Source of the DNA: Streptomyces sp. WM6378
GTDB taxonomy: Bacteria > Actinomycetota > Actinomycetes > Streptomycetales > Streptomycetaceae
Direction of reading: 5' to 3'
Assembly (NCBI RefSeq): GCF_001279695.1
Contig: NZ_LGDD01000307.1
Location: 30,405 to 94,404, forward strand
Length of the DNA: 64,000 nucleotides
Shown: positions 7,620-15,750 of the stretch, in pieces
How positions within the stretch are numbered: position 1 is the stretch's first letter
Layout: the number at the start of each line of letters is the position of its first letter
Position numbers and translations under genes: made by a program
Notes under the pieces: generated by a model
Told to the model about the DNA's origin: nothing
Databases searched by the model: none
The model's input: the letters and a program-made list of their open reading frames with translations, nothing else

Positions 7620-8761
7620 CACAGCACCTCCAGCCGGGTGACCCACTTGGTCTGCAGCACGCCGGGGCGGTTCGGCGCGATGATGCGGGCGGGGTAGCCG
7701 TGGTCGGGCGTCAGGGTCTGCCCGTTGAGTCCGAGGGCGAGCAGGGTGAGCGGGTCGTGGGCGTACTCGCGGCCCATCTCCATCACCCGGTACGAGCCGT
7801 ACTTCTCCAGGGAGGTCACCCGCACCCGTGCGTCCGGTGGTGCGCCGGCCCGGCGCAGCAGCTCGGTCATGCGCACGCCGCTCCAGTGCGCCGACTTGCT
7901 CCAGCCTTCGACGCAGGCGATGGGCAGCACGGATTCGTGCTGGGTGAGCGCGGACAGTTCGGCGAGGGTGAGGGTGTACGGGCGGGGGCCGTCCACCGTC
8001 AACAGGTAGGCGGAGGCGTCGACTCGGCCGACTCCGGCGGTGGCGGCGGTCCGGTTGACCGGGAGGCCCTGCGGCCCGTGGTCGGGGTGGCGCGGAGCGA
8101 GTACGTCGAAGGTCTTGAGCGGGGTGAAGGACTGGCCGACGGTGGTCAGGGTGACCGCGCCGACGGCGGCCGTCACGCCGGTCAGGAAGGAGCGCCGGTC
8201 GGGGCCGTCGGCCGCGGGAAGCGCCAGCGTGCCGGACGACTTGCGGCTCCAATGCGCTTTGATTTCGGGGTACTTGACGGCGACGTGGAGCAGCAGGGCC
8301 CCGGCGAGCAGCCACGCCACCGCGAAGTGCACCGGCACGAAGCTGAACGGCCACGGGTACCACTGCACCGTGTTCAGGAGCCCCGTGAGCAGTTCGAAGA
8401 CGGCGCCCGCGACGAGGACCGCGACCGAGAGCCGCTCCAGCGCATGGCGTACGGAACGCAGCGGCGGCCATGCGAACAGCCTCGGGTACACCGTCCAGAG
8501 CTTGGCGAGCAGCAGGGGGATCGCGGCGATGCCGGACGCCACGTGCAGGCCCTGGGTGAGCCGATACCCCCAGCTGGGCCTGCTGGGCAAGTAGTCCGCC
8601 AGCCATCCGGGCGGGTGCTGGAGGTAGTGGCTGACGAGTCCGGTGCCGAAGCAGATCGCGATCGCGACACCCAGCCAGCGGCCGATCGAGGTCGCCGTGC
8701 GCGCGTCGTGCAGTCGGCCCTTGAAGACGGGCGGTCGCACTGCGGGAAGTCGTGGCGTCAT
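7619..8761 (-). CDS. Membrane-anchored molybdopterin-dependent oxidoreductase (sulfite-oxidase type)
   Basis: A 380-residue fusion. The first ~150 residues hold four hydrophobic helices of cytochrome-b561 character. Residues ~190-380 are a sulfite-oxidase-like molybdopterin domain with the Mo-ligand cysteine in LPIACVEGWSKSAHW and the closing NRPGVLQTKWVTRLEV. An arginine pair before the helix at DGPDRRSFLTGVTAAVG marks the link. The ATG at 8761 was chosen because upstream residues have no family character. It overlaps the small membrane gene by one base. The substrate is unknown. Homologues often sit near GT2, DUF2064, methyltransferase and GT87 genes, as they do here. Confidence 0.88.
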   Translation of the reverse strand: MTPRLPAVRPPVFKGRLHDARTATSIGRWLGVAIAICFGTGLVSHYLQHPPGWLADYLPSRPSWGYRLTQGLHVASGIAAIPLLLAKLWTVYPRLFAWPPLRSVRHALERLSVAVLVAGAVFELLTGLLNTVQWYPWPFSFVPVHFAVAWLLAGALLLHVAVKYPEIKAHWSRKSSGTLALPAADGPDRRSFLTGVTAAVGAVTLTTVGQSFTPLKTFDVLAPRHPDHGPQGLPVNRTAATAGVGRVDASAYLLTVDGPRPYTLTLAELSALTQHESVLPIACVEGWSKSAHWSGVRMTELLRRAGAPPDARVRVTSLEKYGSYRVMEMGREYAHDPLTLLALGLNGQTLTPDHGYPARIIAPNRPGVLQTKWVTRLEVL

Positions 8762-8805
8762 GCCTCCATCCCACCCCGACGGGACCCGGTTCGGGACGCC
8801 TGGAC

Positions 8806-8840
8806 ACCTTACGGTTCGCGAACGCCGCCATCCGGAGCGG
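8806..8840. promoter_or_regulatory. Direct repeat copy 1 upstream of the oxidoreductase gene
   Basis: ACCTTACGGTTCGCG (8806-8820) is followed by TCCGGAGCGG (8831-8840). The same two blocks recur in the same order at 9405-9450. This copy lies about 45 bp upstream of the oxidoreductase start and contains the perfect palindrome GTTCGCGAAC. It is probably an operator or promoter element. Confidence 0.6.
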
Positions 8841-8975
8841 GAATGTGATGACGCAATCAATACCGTGACAGGAACACGGGAATGTGGTTAGGATCTTTGG
8901 GCAGCATCGCGTGTCGGTCACCGGCCGGGTGAGACATGGAGGTGTCTGTGAGATGCCTGATGGAGGCATTCCACC

Positions 8976-9365
8976 GTGTCAGTACAGTTGAATCACACCA
9001 TCATCGCTTCCCGCGACAATCGAGTGTCCGCCGAATTCCTGGGCGACATGCTCGGCCTTGAGGTCGGCAAGGAATGGGGGCCTTTCATCCCCGTCACGAC
9101 CAGCAACGGAGTCACTCTCGACTTCGCCACGGTTCCCGAAGGCACCGATATACCCTCGCAGCATTACGCGTTCCTCGTGTCCGAGGAGGAATTCGATGCC
9201 GCATTCCAGAAGATCACGGATCTGAAGCTTCCGTTCTTCGCGGATCCGCACCGGCAGCACCCGAACGAGATCAATCACAACGACGGCGGCCGCGGGGTCT
9301 ATTTCCCCGATCCGTCAGGTCACTGGCTGGAACTCCTGACCGTGCCCTACGGCGGCTGGCAGTAA
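8976..9365 (+). CDS. VOC-fold (glyoxalase/bleomycin-resistance type) protein
   Basis: A 129-residue single-domain VOC protein: the N-terminal strand is VQLNHTIIASRD and the C-terminal one GRGVYFPDPSGHWLELLTVPY. Metal-ligand positions of the family (His near residue 7, His in SQHYAF, Glu in WLELLT) are present, so a metal-dependent dioxygenase or lyase is possible. The GTG at 8976 follows TGGAGG. Codon usage is less GC-biased at third positions than in neighbours (AAT, GCT, GAA and GAT are common). It sits alone between two genes carrying duplicated upstream sequences, which suggests it was inserted there. Confidence 0.85.
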   Translation: MSVQLNHTIIASRDNRVSAEFLGDMLGLEVGKEWGPFIPVTTSNGVTLDFATVPEGTDIPSQHYAFLVSEEEFDAAFQKITDLKLPFFADPHRQHPNEINHNDGGRGVYFPDPSGHWLELLTVPYGGWQ

Positions 9366-9404
9366 TCCGGTAGCCGAGCCATCCGCCCCCGCGCGCCCGG
9401 CAGA

Positions 9405-9450
9405 ACCTTACGGTTCGCGGACGGCGGGGGCGGCCTGCCGTCCGGAGCGG
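9405..9450. promoter_or_regulatory. Direct repeat copy 2 upstream of the GT87 gene
   Basis: The 15-bp block at 9405-9419 and the 10-bp block at 9441-9450 match copy 1 exactly. The gap between blocks is 21 bp here and 10 bp there, a difference of about one helical turn. It ends about 25 bp before the GT87 start and is probably part of that gene's promoter. Confidence 0.6.
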
Positions 9451-9473
9451 TTCGGAGGTGCGAGGCTCGCGGG

Positions 9474-10886
9474 GTGACCCATGGACGTACCGCATGCACC
9501 GCAGCCCTGCTCGCCGCGCTCACCGTCGTGCTCGCCCTCACCGTCCGCCGCGACGGCTACGCCACCGACCCGGGCGGGCTCTCCTGGTGGTACGCGGCGG
9601 CCTGGCTGGTGTTCGCCGCGGCCGCCTGGTCGCTGCGCAAGGTGCCGGTCCGCCACCAGGCCGCCCTGATCGTCGCGGGCGGGATCGCGGTGGCCGCGAC
9701 CGGCCTCCTCGCTCCCCCGCGCACCAGCACGGACGCCTACCGCTACGCCTGGGACGGCCGGGTGCAGGCGGCCGGGATCTCCCCGTACGACCACGCTCCG
9801 GCCGACCGCGAGCTCGCCGGGCTGCGCGACCGCTGGCTGTTCCCGACGGACCCGGCGCAGTGCGCGCTGCCGGACCACGCCCCGGTGGACGGCGGCTGCA
9901 CGCTCCTCAACAGGCCGTCCGTGCACACGATTTACCCGCCCGTCGCCGAGGCGTACTACCTGCTGATGGACGAGATCACGCCGGGCTCCGCCCGCCTCAA
10001 GCCGCTGCAGATCGGCGGCGCCCTGTTCGCGGTGGGCACCACGCTCGGGCTGTTGCGGATCGTCCGGCGGCGCGGCCCGGACGGGACGGCCGCGCCGGTG
10101 CCGGCCGTCGCGTACTGGGCGTGGTGTCCGGCCGTGCCCGTGGAGGCGGTCAACAACGCCCACGTCGACGGCCTGGCCGTGCTGTTGACGGTCGCGGGGC
10201 TCGGCACGCTGACGGGCCGTCCCGCGATCGGGCGGCTGCGGGCCGCGGCGGGCGGGGCGCTGATCGGCGCCGGTGTCGCGGTGAAGCTGCTGCCCGCCGT
10301 GGTTCTGCCCGCGGTCCTGCGGCGGCGGCCGGTCACCGTAATCCTGTCGACGGTCGGCGGGATCGCGCTCTCCTATCTCCCGTACGCGCTCGCCTCCCAC
10401 TCCTCGGTGTTCGGCTATCTCGGCGGCTACACGGAGGAGGAGGGGTACGACGATCCGTCCGCGCGGGGCCGGTTCGCGCTGCTCCGCCTGGCGCTGCCCG
10501 ACAGCTGGTCCCTACCGGTCACACTCGCCGTCCTGCTCGCGGTGACCGCGTACGTGCTGCGGCGCACAAACCCCGAACGCCCCTGGTCCGGCGCCCTGTT
10601 GCTGCTCGGCTGGTCCTTCCTGCTGCTCACGCCGGGCTACTCCTGGTACGCGCTGCTCCTGGTCGCCCTCGTGGCCCTGGACGGGCGGTGGGAGTGGCTC
10701 ACCGTCGCCGCCGCGGGCGCGGCCGCGTATGTGACGGCTCCGGCCGCGCCGGACTTCCCCGTACCGACGACGGCGTACGGGGTCGCGGCGGGCGCGGTCC
10801 TCGCGGGCTGGGCGCTGAGGCGCCGCGGCAAGGGGGTGGATGCGGGACACCCGGAGGCGTTGTCACAGGCGCGGGTTAATGTCTGA
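9474..10886 (+). CDS. Polytopic GT87/DUF2029-type mannosyltransferase
   Basis: A 470-residue integral membrane protein with about ten hydrophobic helices, typical of GT-C enzymes that use polyprenyl-phosphate mannose. The first extracytoplasmic loop carries STDAYRYAWDGRVQAAGI and SPYDH, where the acidic catalytic residues of this family are found. A later helix holds VEAVNNAHVDGLAVLL. The GTG at 9474 gives a short N-terminus directly into the first helix. It probably extends a surface glycan and may act with the GT2 enzyme at 1.7 kb, which would make or transfer the lipid-linked sugar. Family membership is firm; substrate is inference. Confidence 0.88.
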   Translation: MTHGRTACTAALLAALTVVLALTVRRDGYATDPGGLSWWYAAAWLVFAAAAWSLRKVPVRHQAALIVAGGIAVAATGLLAPPRTSTDAYRYAWDGRVQAAGISPYDHAPADRELAGLRDRWLFPTDPAQCALPDHAPVDGGCTLLNRPSVHTIYPPVAEAYYLLMDEITPGSARLKPLQIGGALFAVGTTLGLLRIVRRRGPDGTAAPVPAVAYWAWCPAVPVEAVNNAHVDGLAVLLTVAGLGTLTGRPAIGRLRAAAGGALIGAGVAVKLLPAVVLPAVLRRRPVTVILSTVGGIALSYLPYALASHSSVFGYLGGYTEEEGYDDPSARGRFALLRLALPDSWSLPVTLAVLLAVTAYVLRRTNPERPWSGALLLLGWSFLLLTPGYSWYALLLVALVALDGRWEWLTVAAAGAAAYVTAPAAPDFPVPTTAYGVAAGAVLAGWALRRRGKGVDAGHPEALSQARVNV

Positions 10887-10889
10887 GCT

Positions 10890-11696
10890 ATGACAACTGC
10901 CGCACTCGAAACGGGAGTAGGGGCGATGCTCCGCGGCTGGCGCGAGCAGCGCCGGATCAGCCAGCTGGAGCTCGCGCTGCGCGCCGACTCGTCGGCCCGG
11001 CACATCAGCTTCATCGAGACCGGCAGGTCCCGCCCGAGCGAGGAGATGATCCTGCGCCTCGCCGAGCACCTGGACGTGCCGGTCCGCGAGCGCAACGCGC
11101 TTCTCCTGGCGGCCGGTTACGCCCCGCACTACGCGCAGACCCCGCTCGACGACCCGTCGATGAGCTCCCTGCGCGAGGGAATGGAGCGGCTGCTCCAGGC
11201 CTACGATCCGTACCCGGCGCTGATGGTCGACGCGACGTACACGGTGCTCGCCGCGAACCGGGGCATGGAGATGCTGCTCGAAGGCGTGGCCGGGCACCTG
11301 CTGGCGCCGCCGGTGAACGCGATGCGCCTGACCCTCCACCCCGAGGGCCTCGCCCCGCGCATCCGCAACCTGCCGCAGTGGCGCGGCCACCTCCTCGAAC
11401 AGATGGAGCGGCAGATCGCGCTGCTGCGCAGCGACACCTTGCGCGAGCTGTACGAGGAGGTCGCCGCCCACCCCGTCCCGGCCTGCCGGGAGGAGCCGGG
11501 CGATGCGGGGGCCGGCCCGGTGTTTCCCTTCGCGCTGCCGCTGCGCATCGAGCACGCGGGGACAGTCCTTTCCTTCATATCGACCATCGCCACGTTCAAC
11601 ACGCCGATGGACGTCACCGTCTCCGAGCTGGCCATCGAGACGTTCCTGCCGGCCGACCCGGAGACGGCGAAGTACCTTCAGTCGCTCATGCCGTAG
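10890..11696 (+). CDS. MmyB-like XRE-family transcriptional regulator
   Basis: A 268-residue regulator with an N-terminal XRE helix-turn-helix (about residues 10-70; RRISQLELALRADSSARHISFIETGRSRPSEEMILRLAEHL, positions 21-61). It continues into the MmyB ligand-binding PAS-like domain (YPALMVDATYTVLAANRG, later GPVFPFALPLRIEHAG and a C-terminal FLPADPETAKYL). This family is abundant in streptomycetes and usually controls a neighbouring oxidoreductase or small enzyme. It overlaps the convergent SnoaL-like gene by 11 bp and starts only 3 bp after the GT87 stop. The ligand, often a fatty acid in this fold, is not known here. Confidence 0.92.
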   Translation: MTTAALETGVGAMLRGWREQRRISQLELALRADSSARHISFIETGRSRPSEEMILRLAEHLDVPVRERNALLLAAGYAPHYAQTPLDDPSMSSLREGMERLLQAYDPYPALMVDATYTVLAANRGMEMLLEGVAGHLLAPPVNAMRLTLHPEGLAPRIRNLPQWRGHLLEQMERQIALLRSDTLRELYEEVAAHPVPACREEPGDAGAGPVFPFALPLRIEHAGTVLSFISTIATFNTPMDVTVSELAIETFLPADPETAKYLQSLMP

Positions 11697-12063
11697 CCGG
11701 TACGCGGTCGAGGAATCCGGCCACGGTACGGATGCGGCCGTCCTCAGCGAGGGCGATCACGTCGAATCCGGCGACCGGGGCCGAGCCGTCGGCGACCGAC
11801 ACCAGCTCCCACCCGAAGCGGGCGACGTCGTGATGGCCGTCGACCGCGCCGAGCAGCCGGAACTCGAACCCCGGGAACTGGGCGTGTGCCCCGGCGATCA
11901 CGGCGGCCACCCCGTCGTGGCCGGCGACCTCGGCGAGGGGGTCGGTGTAGGACCCGTCCTCGGTCCACGCCGCGGCGACGGCCTTGGCGATATCCTCGGC
12001 CGAACCGGCGTTCCAGGCCTCGAAGTAGCGGGCGACGGCGGTCTCGTAGCGGTTCTCGGACAT
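11686..12063 (-). CDS. SnoaL/NTF2-like protein
   Basis: A 125-residue single-domain alpha+beta barrel protein: an N-terminal helix YETAVARYFEAWNAG, then AWTEDGSYTDPLAEVAGHDGV and a C-terminal GFDVIALAEDGRIRTVAGFLD. The family includes polyketide cyclases, isomerases and many small-molecule-binding proteins. Catalytic Asp/His candidates are present but do not fix a reaction. A strong GGAGG sits 9 nt before the ATG at 12063. It is convergent with the MmyB-like gene and shares 11 bp with it. Confidence 0.85.
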   Translation of the reverse strand: MSENRYETAVARYFEAWNAGSAEDIAKAVAAAWTEDGSYTDPLAEVAGHDGVAAVIAGAHAQFPGFEFRLLGAVDGHHDVARFGWELVSVADGSAPVAGFDVIALAEDGRIRTVAGFLDRVPATA

Positions 12064-12208
12064 GGGAATCAGCCTCCGTGACGTACGTGATGCCTGGTCA
12101 GAAACCCGGGACCCGGCCGGAGTGCGCCGCCCGGGTCCCGATGTCCCCAACTCTGCCGGGGGACGGCGAGGGGGTCGATTACCGCACAGGTAATGGAGAG
12201 GTGACGGG

Positions 12209-12922
12209 GTGGACGACAACTCGGCCGCAGGTGGTCCGGTCGGCGCGGGAGGGATGGTCTGGTACGCCTCGTACGGCTCCAACATGCATCTCGACCGGCT
12301 CGCCCACTACGTCGAAGGCGGGCGGCCGCCGGGCGCGGCCCGGGCGTACCCGGGATGCCGGGACCGTCGGCCGCCCGCCGCGTCCGTCCCGGTGGAGCTG
12401 CGCGGGGCGCTCTACTTCGCGACCCGGTCGCCGGTCTGGCAGGGCGGCCGGGCCTTCTACGATCCCGATGCGGACGGCGTCGTGCTGGCCCGCGCCCACC
12501 TGGTCTCGGCGGGTCAGTTCGCCGACATCGTGGCGCAGGAGATGTACCGGGAACCCGGCGCGGACCTCGACCTCGGCGAGGTGCTGGGCACGGGACGGGC
12601 GGTGCTGGGCGACGGGCGGTACGAAACCCTCGTCTGTACGGGCCGGCTCGACGGCCGGCCCGTGCTCACGTTCACCGCCCCCTGGCGCATGGCCGAGGTC
12701 GCCTGCACAGCCCCCTCGGCCGCCTACCTCCGGCACCTGGCCATGGGGCTGCTGGAAGCGGGTACTTGGGACAAGGACGTGGTCACCGCCTATTTGGCGG
12801 ACTGCCCGGGCACGTCGGGCCTGTGGACCGCGCGAGCCGTCGCGGAACTCCTCGCGGAGCGACACCGTCCACGGGAGCGGACTGAAAACGTCCGCAACAA
12901 CCGGCTCCCGCCCACCTGTTGA
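12209..12922 (+). CDS. Gamma-glutamylcyclotransferase-like protein
   Basis: A 237-residue protein with the GGCT-like signature YASYGSNMHLDRLAHYV near the N-terminus. The N-terminal glycine loop is followed by ELRGALYFATRSPVW, and a catalytic-type Glu could lie in the middle (QEMYREPG). Automated annotation often calls such streptomycete proteins histone deacetylases; nothing here supports that. The GTG at 12209 has GGAGAG 8 nt upstream. It is not tightly linked to neighbours. The substrate is unknown. Confidence 0.75.
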   Translation: MDDNSAAGGPVGAGGMVWYASYGSNMHLDRLAHYVEGGRPPGAARAYPGCRDRRPPAASVPVELRGALYFATRSPVWQGGRAFYDPDADGVVLARAHLVSAGQFADIVAQEMYREPGADLDLGEVLGTGRAVLGDGRYETLVCTGRLDGRPVLTFTAPWRMAEVACTAPSAAYLRHLAMGLLEAGTWDKDVVTAYLADCPGTSGLWTARAVAELLAERHRPRERTENVRNNRLPPTC

Positions 12923-13013
12923 GCGGGTCGGGCCAGTTCTTGGCCGCCCGCCTCACCTCCGTACTCTTACGCAGGCGGCAAGGAAAAGGGACCGCGTTGC
13001 GAGGAGGACGGGA

Positions 13014-13568
13014 ATGACGATGACTCTGCGGGTGGAGGCGACGGCGACGTCGGGCGGGCTCGTGCTGCGGCCCTGGCTTGCGGACGACGCCGAGGCTGTC
13101 ATCGAGGCGTACCGCGACCCCGAGATAGCCCGCTGGACAACCACTGCGATGGAGACCCCTAAGGACGCCCTGCGATGGCTCGAAAGGCAGTGGGAGGGCC
13201 GGGAGACCGGGAAGCGGCTCAGCTTCGCGGTCTGCGAGGCCCAACTCGACGGCAGGTACGGCAAGTTGCTGTGCAACATCTCCCTCAAGTGGAACGAAGA
13301 GGGCCGTGAAGTCGGCGAGGTCGGCTACTGGACCATGGCCCACGCCCGTGGCCAGGGCGTGGCCCCGCGCGCCCTGGAAGCGCTCTCGGGGTGGGCCTTC
13401 GACGCCTTCGCCGGTGACGGGCTGCGCCGCCTCGAACTGCTCCACCAGGTCGACAACCTGGCCTCGTGCCGCGTCGCGGAGAAGACCGGCTACCGCCTGG
13501 ACCGGATCCTCCCCGCCCACCCGCCCTACCCCAGGGACGGCCACGTCCACGTACGCGACGCGGGCTGA
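13014..13568 (+). CDS. GNAT-family N-acetyltransferase
   Basis: A 184-residue enzyme of the RimJ/RimL type that transfers acetyl from acetyl-CoA to an amine. The pyrophosphate-binding motif A is in EVGYWTMAHARGQGVAPRALEALSGWAF, shown in part as ARGQGVAPRAL. Motif B is RRLELLHQVDNLASCRVAEK, and the GLVLRPW opening is typical. The ATG at 13014 has a clear GAGGAGG at 13001-13007. The acceptor (protein N-terminus, antibiotic or metabolite) cannot be read from the sequence. Confidence 0.9.
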   Translation: MTMTLRVEATATSGGLVLRPWLADDAEAVIEAYRDPEIARWTTTAMETPKDALRWLERQWEGRETGKRLSFAVCEAQLDGRYGKLLCNISLKWNEEGREVGEVGYWTMAHARGQGVAPRALEALSGWAFDAFAGDGLRRLELLHQVDNLASCRVAEKTGYRLDRILPAHPPYPRDGHVHVRDAG

Positions 13569-13688
13569 CCCGCATACGGGCTTGCCCTTGCGCGGCCGTT
13601 CCCCCGTACGGCCCCCGATCTGGGCGCGAGGCGGGCTCCGGGTGCCAAGATCTCCGCGTATTGGTGGGTTCGGCATTCCTGGAGTCCC

Positions 13689-14663
13689 ATGTCCGGCTGG
13701 TCTCGCTCCCGTATCGGCTGCTGTCTCACGGCGCTCGCCGCCGCGCTCTCACTCGGGTTCGCCGTCCCGCGGGCCGCGCCCGGCGACCCCCGACCCGGCC
13801 CGTACTGGGTGAACCCGGTGAGCTCGGCCGCCACGCAGGCCGCCGAGTGGCGCCGGGCCGGGCGCACCGCGGACGCCGCGCTCATCGAGCGCATCTCGCT
13901 GCGGCCGCAGGCGGAATGGCCGCCGCCCGAGGGGGTCGAGCAGTCGGTGCGGGGCGTCACGAGTGCGGCCGCGCTCGCCGGACGGGTCCCGGTCCTCGTC
14001 GCGTACAACATCCCCCACCGCGACTGCGACGGCGACTCGCAGGGCGGTGCCGACAGCGCGGCCGGCTACCGGCTGTGGATCGACGCGTTCGCGCGCGGCA
14101 TCGGCGAGCGCCCGGCCTTGGTGATCGTCGAGCCGGACGCGGTCGCGCAGCTGGTGGACGGCTGCGAGTCCGCCCCCTCCAAGGAGCGGATCGCTCTCCT
14201 CGCGTACGCCGTAGGGCAGTTGAAGCGGGGACCGGCGACGAAGGTGTATCTGGACGCCGGGCACTCCGACTGGATCACCGACCTGTCGACCCTGGCGGAC
14301 CAGCTGGTCCGGGCGGGCGTGGGCAAGGCGGACGGGTTCTCGCTCAACGTCTCCGCGTTCCAGACGAACGCGTCCAGCGCCGCGTACGGGCACCGGCTCT
14401 CGGCGGCGCTCGGCGGCAAGCACTTCGTCCTCGACACCAGCCGCAACGGCAACGGCCCGTACGCGGGCAGCGACTCCTGGTGCAACCCGCCCGGCCGGGC
14501 CCTCGGCACCCCGCCCACGGCGACCACGGGCGATCCGCTGATCGACGCCTACCTGTGGATCAAGCGCCCCGGCGAATCGGACGGCGACTGCCGGGGCGGG
14601 CCGAGCGCGGGGCAGTGGTGGCCGGAGTACGCGTTGGAGCTGGCGCGGAGGGCGGGTGCGTGA
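13689..14663 (+). CDS. Secreted GH6 family glycosidase (endoglucanase/cellobiohydrolase type)
   Basis: A 324-residue secreted enzyme of glycoside hydrolase family 6, which hydrolyses beta-1,4-glucans with inversion. A signal peptide (RIGCCLTALAAALSLGFAV) opens it. The catalytic domain shows VLVAYNIPHRDCDGDSQGG with the acid-type aspartates, LVIVEPDAVAQL, KVYLDAGHSDWI and VLDTSRNGNGP with the candidate base Asp. No carbohydrate-binding module is attached, so it is a bare catalytic domain. It may act on cellulose or on the streptomycete's own cellulose-like tip glycan. The stop is followed by a strong hairpin. Confidence 0.93.
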   Translation: MSGWSRSRIGCCLTALAAALSLGFAVPRAAPGDPRPGPYWVNPVSSAATQAAEWRRAGRTADAALIERISLRPQAEWPPPEGVEQSVRGVTSAAALAGRVPVLVAYNIPHRDCDGDSQGGADSAAGYRLWIDAFARGIGERPALVIVEPDAVAQLVDGCESAPSKERIALLAYAVGQLKRGPATKVYLDAGHSDWITDLSTLADQLVRAGVGKADGFSLNVSAFQTNASSAAYGHRLSAALGGKHFVLDTSRNGNGPYAGSDSWCNPPGRALGTPPTATTGDPLIDAYLWIKRPGESDGDCRGGPSAGQWWPEYALELARRAGA

Positions 14664-14665
14664 GC

Positions 14666-14697
14666 GGTGGGCGCCCGAGAGAATCCGGGCGCCCACC
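14666..14697. terminator. Perfect 11-bp stem hairpin between convergent genes
   Basis: Arms GTGGGCGCCC (14667-14676) and GGGCGCCCAC (14687-14696), extended by one G-C pair, lie 3 bp after the GH6 stop and 8 bp before the end of the small gene on the other strand. This is a good bidirectional terminator. Confidence 0.8.
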
Positions 14698-14704
14698 TCA
14701 CGGT

Positions 14705-14854
14705 TCAGCTCCTCTGGCGCTCCTCCTTCGGGCGCTCCTCCCGCCTCTCTGTCGTCTTCATTCCCTTCTTGGGCGTACCGGTCCCGACGGGCCGGACGCG
14801 GGCGGCCTCGGCTCGGATCATGGCGTTGAGCGCCGCGAACGGGTCGATGGGCAT
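14705..14854 (-). CDS. 49-residue charged small protein
   Basis: Reads MPIDPFAALNAMIRAE at its start and ends in a run rich in Arg, Lys and Glu (KTTERREERPKEERQRS). There is no membrane helix or signal peptide. GC3 is high over the first half and the frame is bounded by the terminator hairpin, which supports it being real. The upstream ribosome site is modest. No family is recognised; similar short charged proteins occur in streptomycete genomes. Confidence 0.55.
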   Translation of the reverse strand: MPIDPFAALNAMIRAEAARVRPVGTGTPKKGMKTTERREERPKEERQRS

Positions 14855-14914
14855 GGTTGAACCACCTTGCTGCGTAGGTGAGTTGACTGACCGATCCGGT
14901 TCCGTACGGAACGG

Positions 14915-15259
14915 TCAGCAGCGCAGCACCACACAGCGAACGCCCGTCGCGGCAGCGGGCCGACGGGCGTTGTCGTACGCGGCGGAGGGCGGCGACACGG
15001 ATTCCGGTCGCGGCGCCTCGGCCACCGGCGGGCGGACCGGCCGCGCGGGCCGGAACGGCTGCACGGGAAGTACCGCTTCGGCCGCGTCCTGGACGCCCTC
15101 GCTCGACGGCTCGGGGGCGACCGACACCGCGGCCGCGTCCACCGTCCGCTCCTCGCACGCCTGCACTCCAGGCGTTGCCCCGAACAGCGCGCAGAGCACC
15201 GACAGCACCACGAGGACGCGGCGCAGGGCGGCGAGGGAGGCGGACGGCACGAGGACCAC
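14915..15259 (-). CDS. Small secreted hypothetical protein
   Basis: A 114-residue protein with a signal-peptide-like start (LAALRRVLVVLSVLCALFGATPGVQA) followed by a Pro/Ala/Glu-rich exported part. The end is YDNARRPAAATGVRCVVLRC. Cysteines after the signal (CEERT) and at the C-terminus (RCVVLRC) could form a disulphide. A GTG at 15259 is used; the internal GTG three codons later is an alternative. Function is unknown; it looks like a known type of streptomycete secreted orphan. Confidence 0.65.
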   Translation of the reverse strand: MVLVPSASLAALRRVLVVLSVLCALFGATPGVQACEERTVDAAAVSVAPEPSSEGVQDAAEAVLPVQPFRPARPVRPPVAEAPRPESVSPPSAAYDNARRPAAATGVRCVVLRC

Positions 15260-15395
15260 TCTGCCCAGCTATGCCCGTTACGTGCAGGAACCCCGGGCAG
15301 ATCCGCTCTACCGGGTGACTCCTCTTGACATATCGACCTGAACTGGCACATCGAGCCGGGTCTGGCGCCGGGCACCACTGACCCGCCCTCGCGCT

Positions 15396-15411
15396 CGATC
15401 CTCGGGGATCG
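15396..15411. terminator. Short hairpin downstream of the antitoxin-like gene
   Basis: CGATCC-TCGG-GGATCG forms a tight tetraloop stem, flanked by further complementary CCGCC and GGCGG blocks (about 15383-15420). It lies 50 bp after the stop of the leftward gene at 15461, consistent with a terminator. Confidence 0.5.
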
Positions 15412-15460
15412 GCGGGGGCGGAGTCGTGGTCGCGACCGTGCGGGACCCAGCTCTCGGGAT

Positions 15461-15655
15461 CTAGCTCTGCGGAGGGGGGTCCTGCGGCTTGTCGGAGCCC
15501 AGCTGCTCGTTGATCTTCTGCTGAGCCATGTCGACCTGGCTCTGGTACTTGTTGCCGGTCTTGGCGTCGAAGGCGTCGCCGGCCTTTTCGACTCCCTGCC
15601 GCGCGGTGTCCTCGTGCCCCTTGAGCAGGCCCTTCAGCTTGTCGAGCATCGACAT
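15461..15655 (-). CDS. Rv0909/CsbD-like small protein (antitoxin-annotated family)
   Basis: A 64-residue hydrophilic helical protein beginning MSMLDKLKGLLKGHEDTARQ and ending in a Pro/Gln tail. The pattern KLKGLL...GVEKAGDAFDAKTGNKY matches the family named after mycobacterial Rv0909 (antitoxin) and resembles CsbD stress proteins. No toxin gene of the Rv0910 (polyketide cyclase-like) type lies next to it, so an antitoxin role is unsupported here. The start at 15655 has AGGAGG-like sequence just upstream. Confidence 0.75.
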   Translation of the reverse strand: MSMLDKLKGLLKGHEDTARQGVEKAGDAFDAKTGNKYQSQVDMAQQKINEQLGSDKPQDPPPQS

Positions 15656-15750
15656 ATCTGCCTCCTTGCGGATGCTGGCACACCCAGCATCCGCGCATTC
15701 GCCCGGATTCGCACCCCCAGGCGCAGGCCGCCCGGGGGCGGGTGGGGGCG

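Noticed and set aside
12209..12922. Histone deacetylase annotation for the GGCT-like protein
   Set aside because: No arginase/deacetylase fold motifs (His-His dyad, Asp ligands) are visible; the YASYGSNM signature is of gamma-glutamylcyclotransferase type.
15461..15655. Toxin-antitoxin pair involving the Rv0909-like protein
   Set aside because: No SRPBCC/Rv0910-like toxin gene is adjacent; the flanking genes are a secreted orphan and a serine hydrolase.
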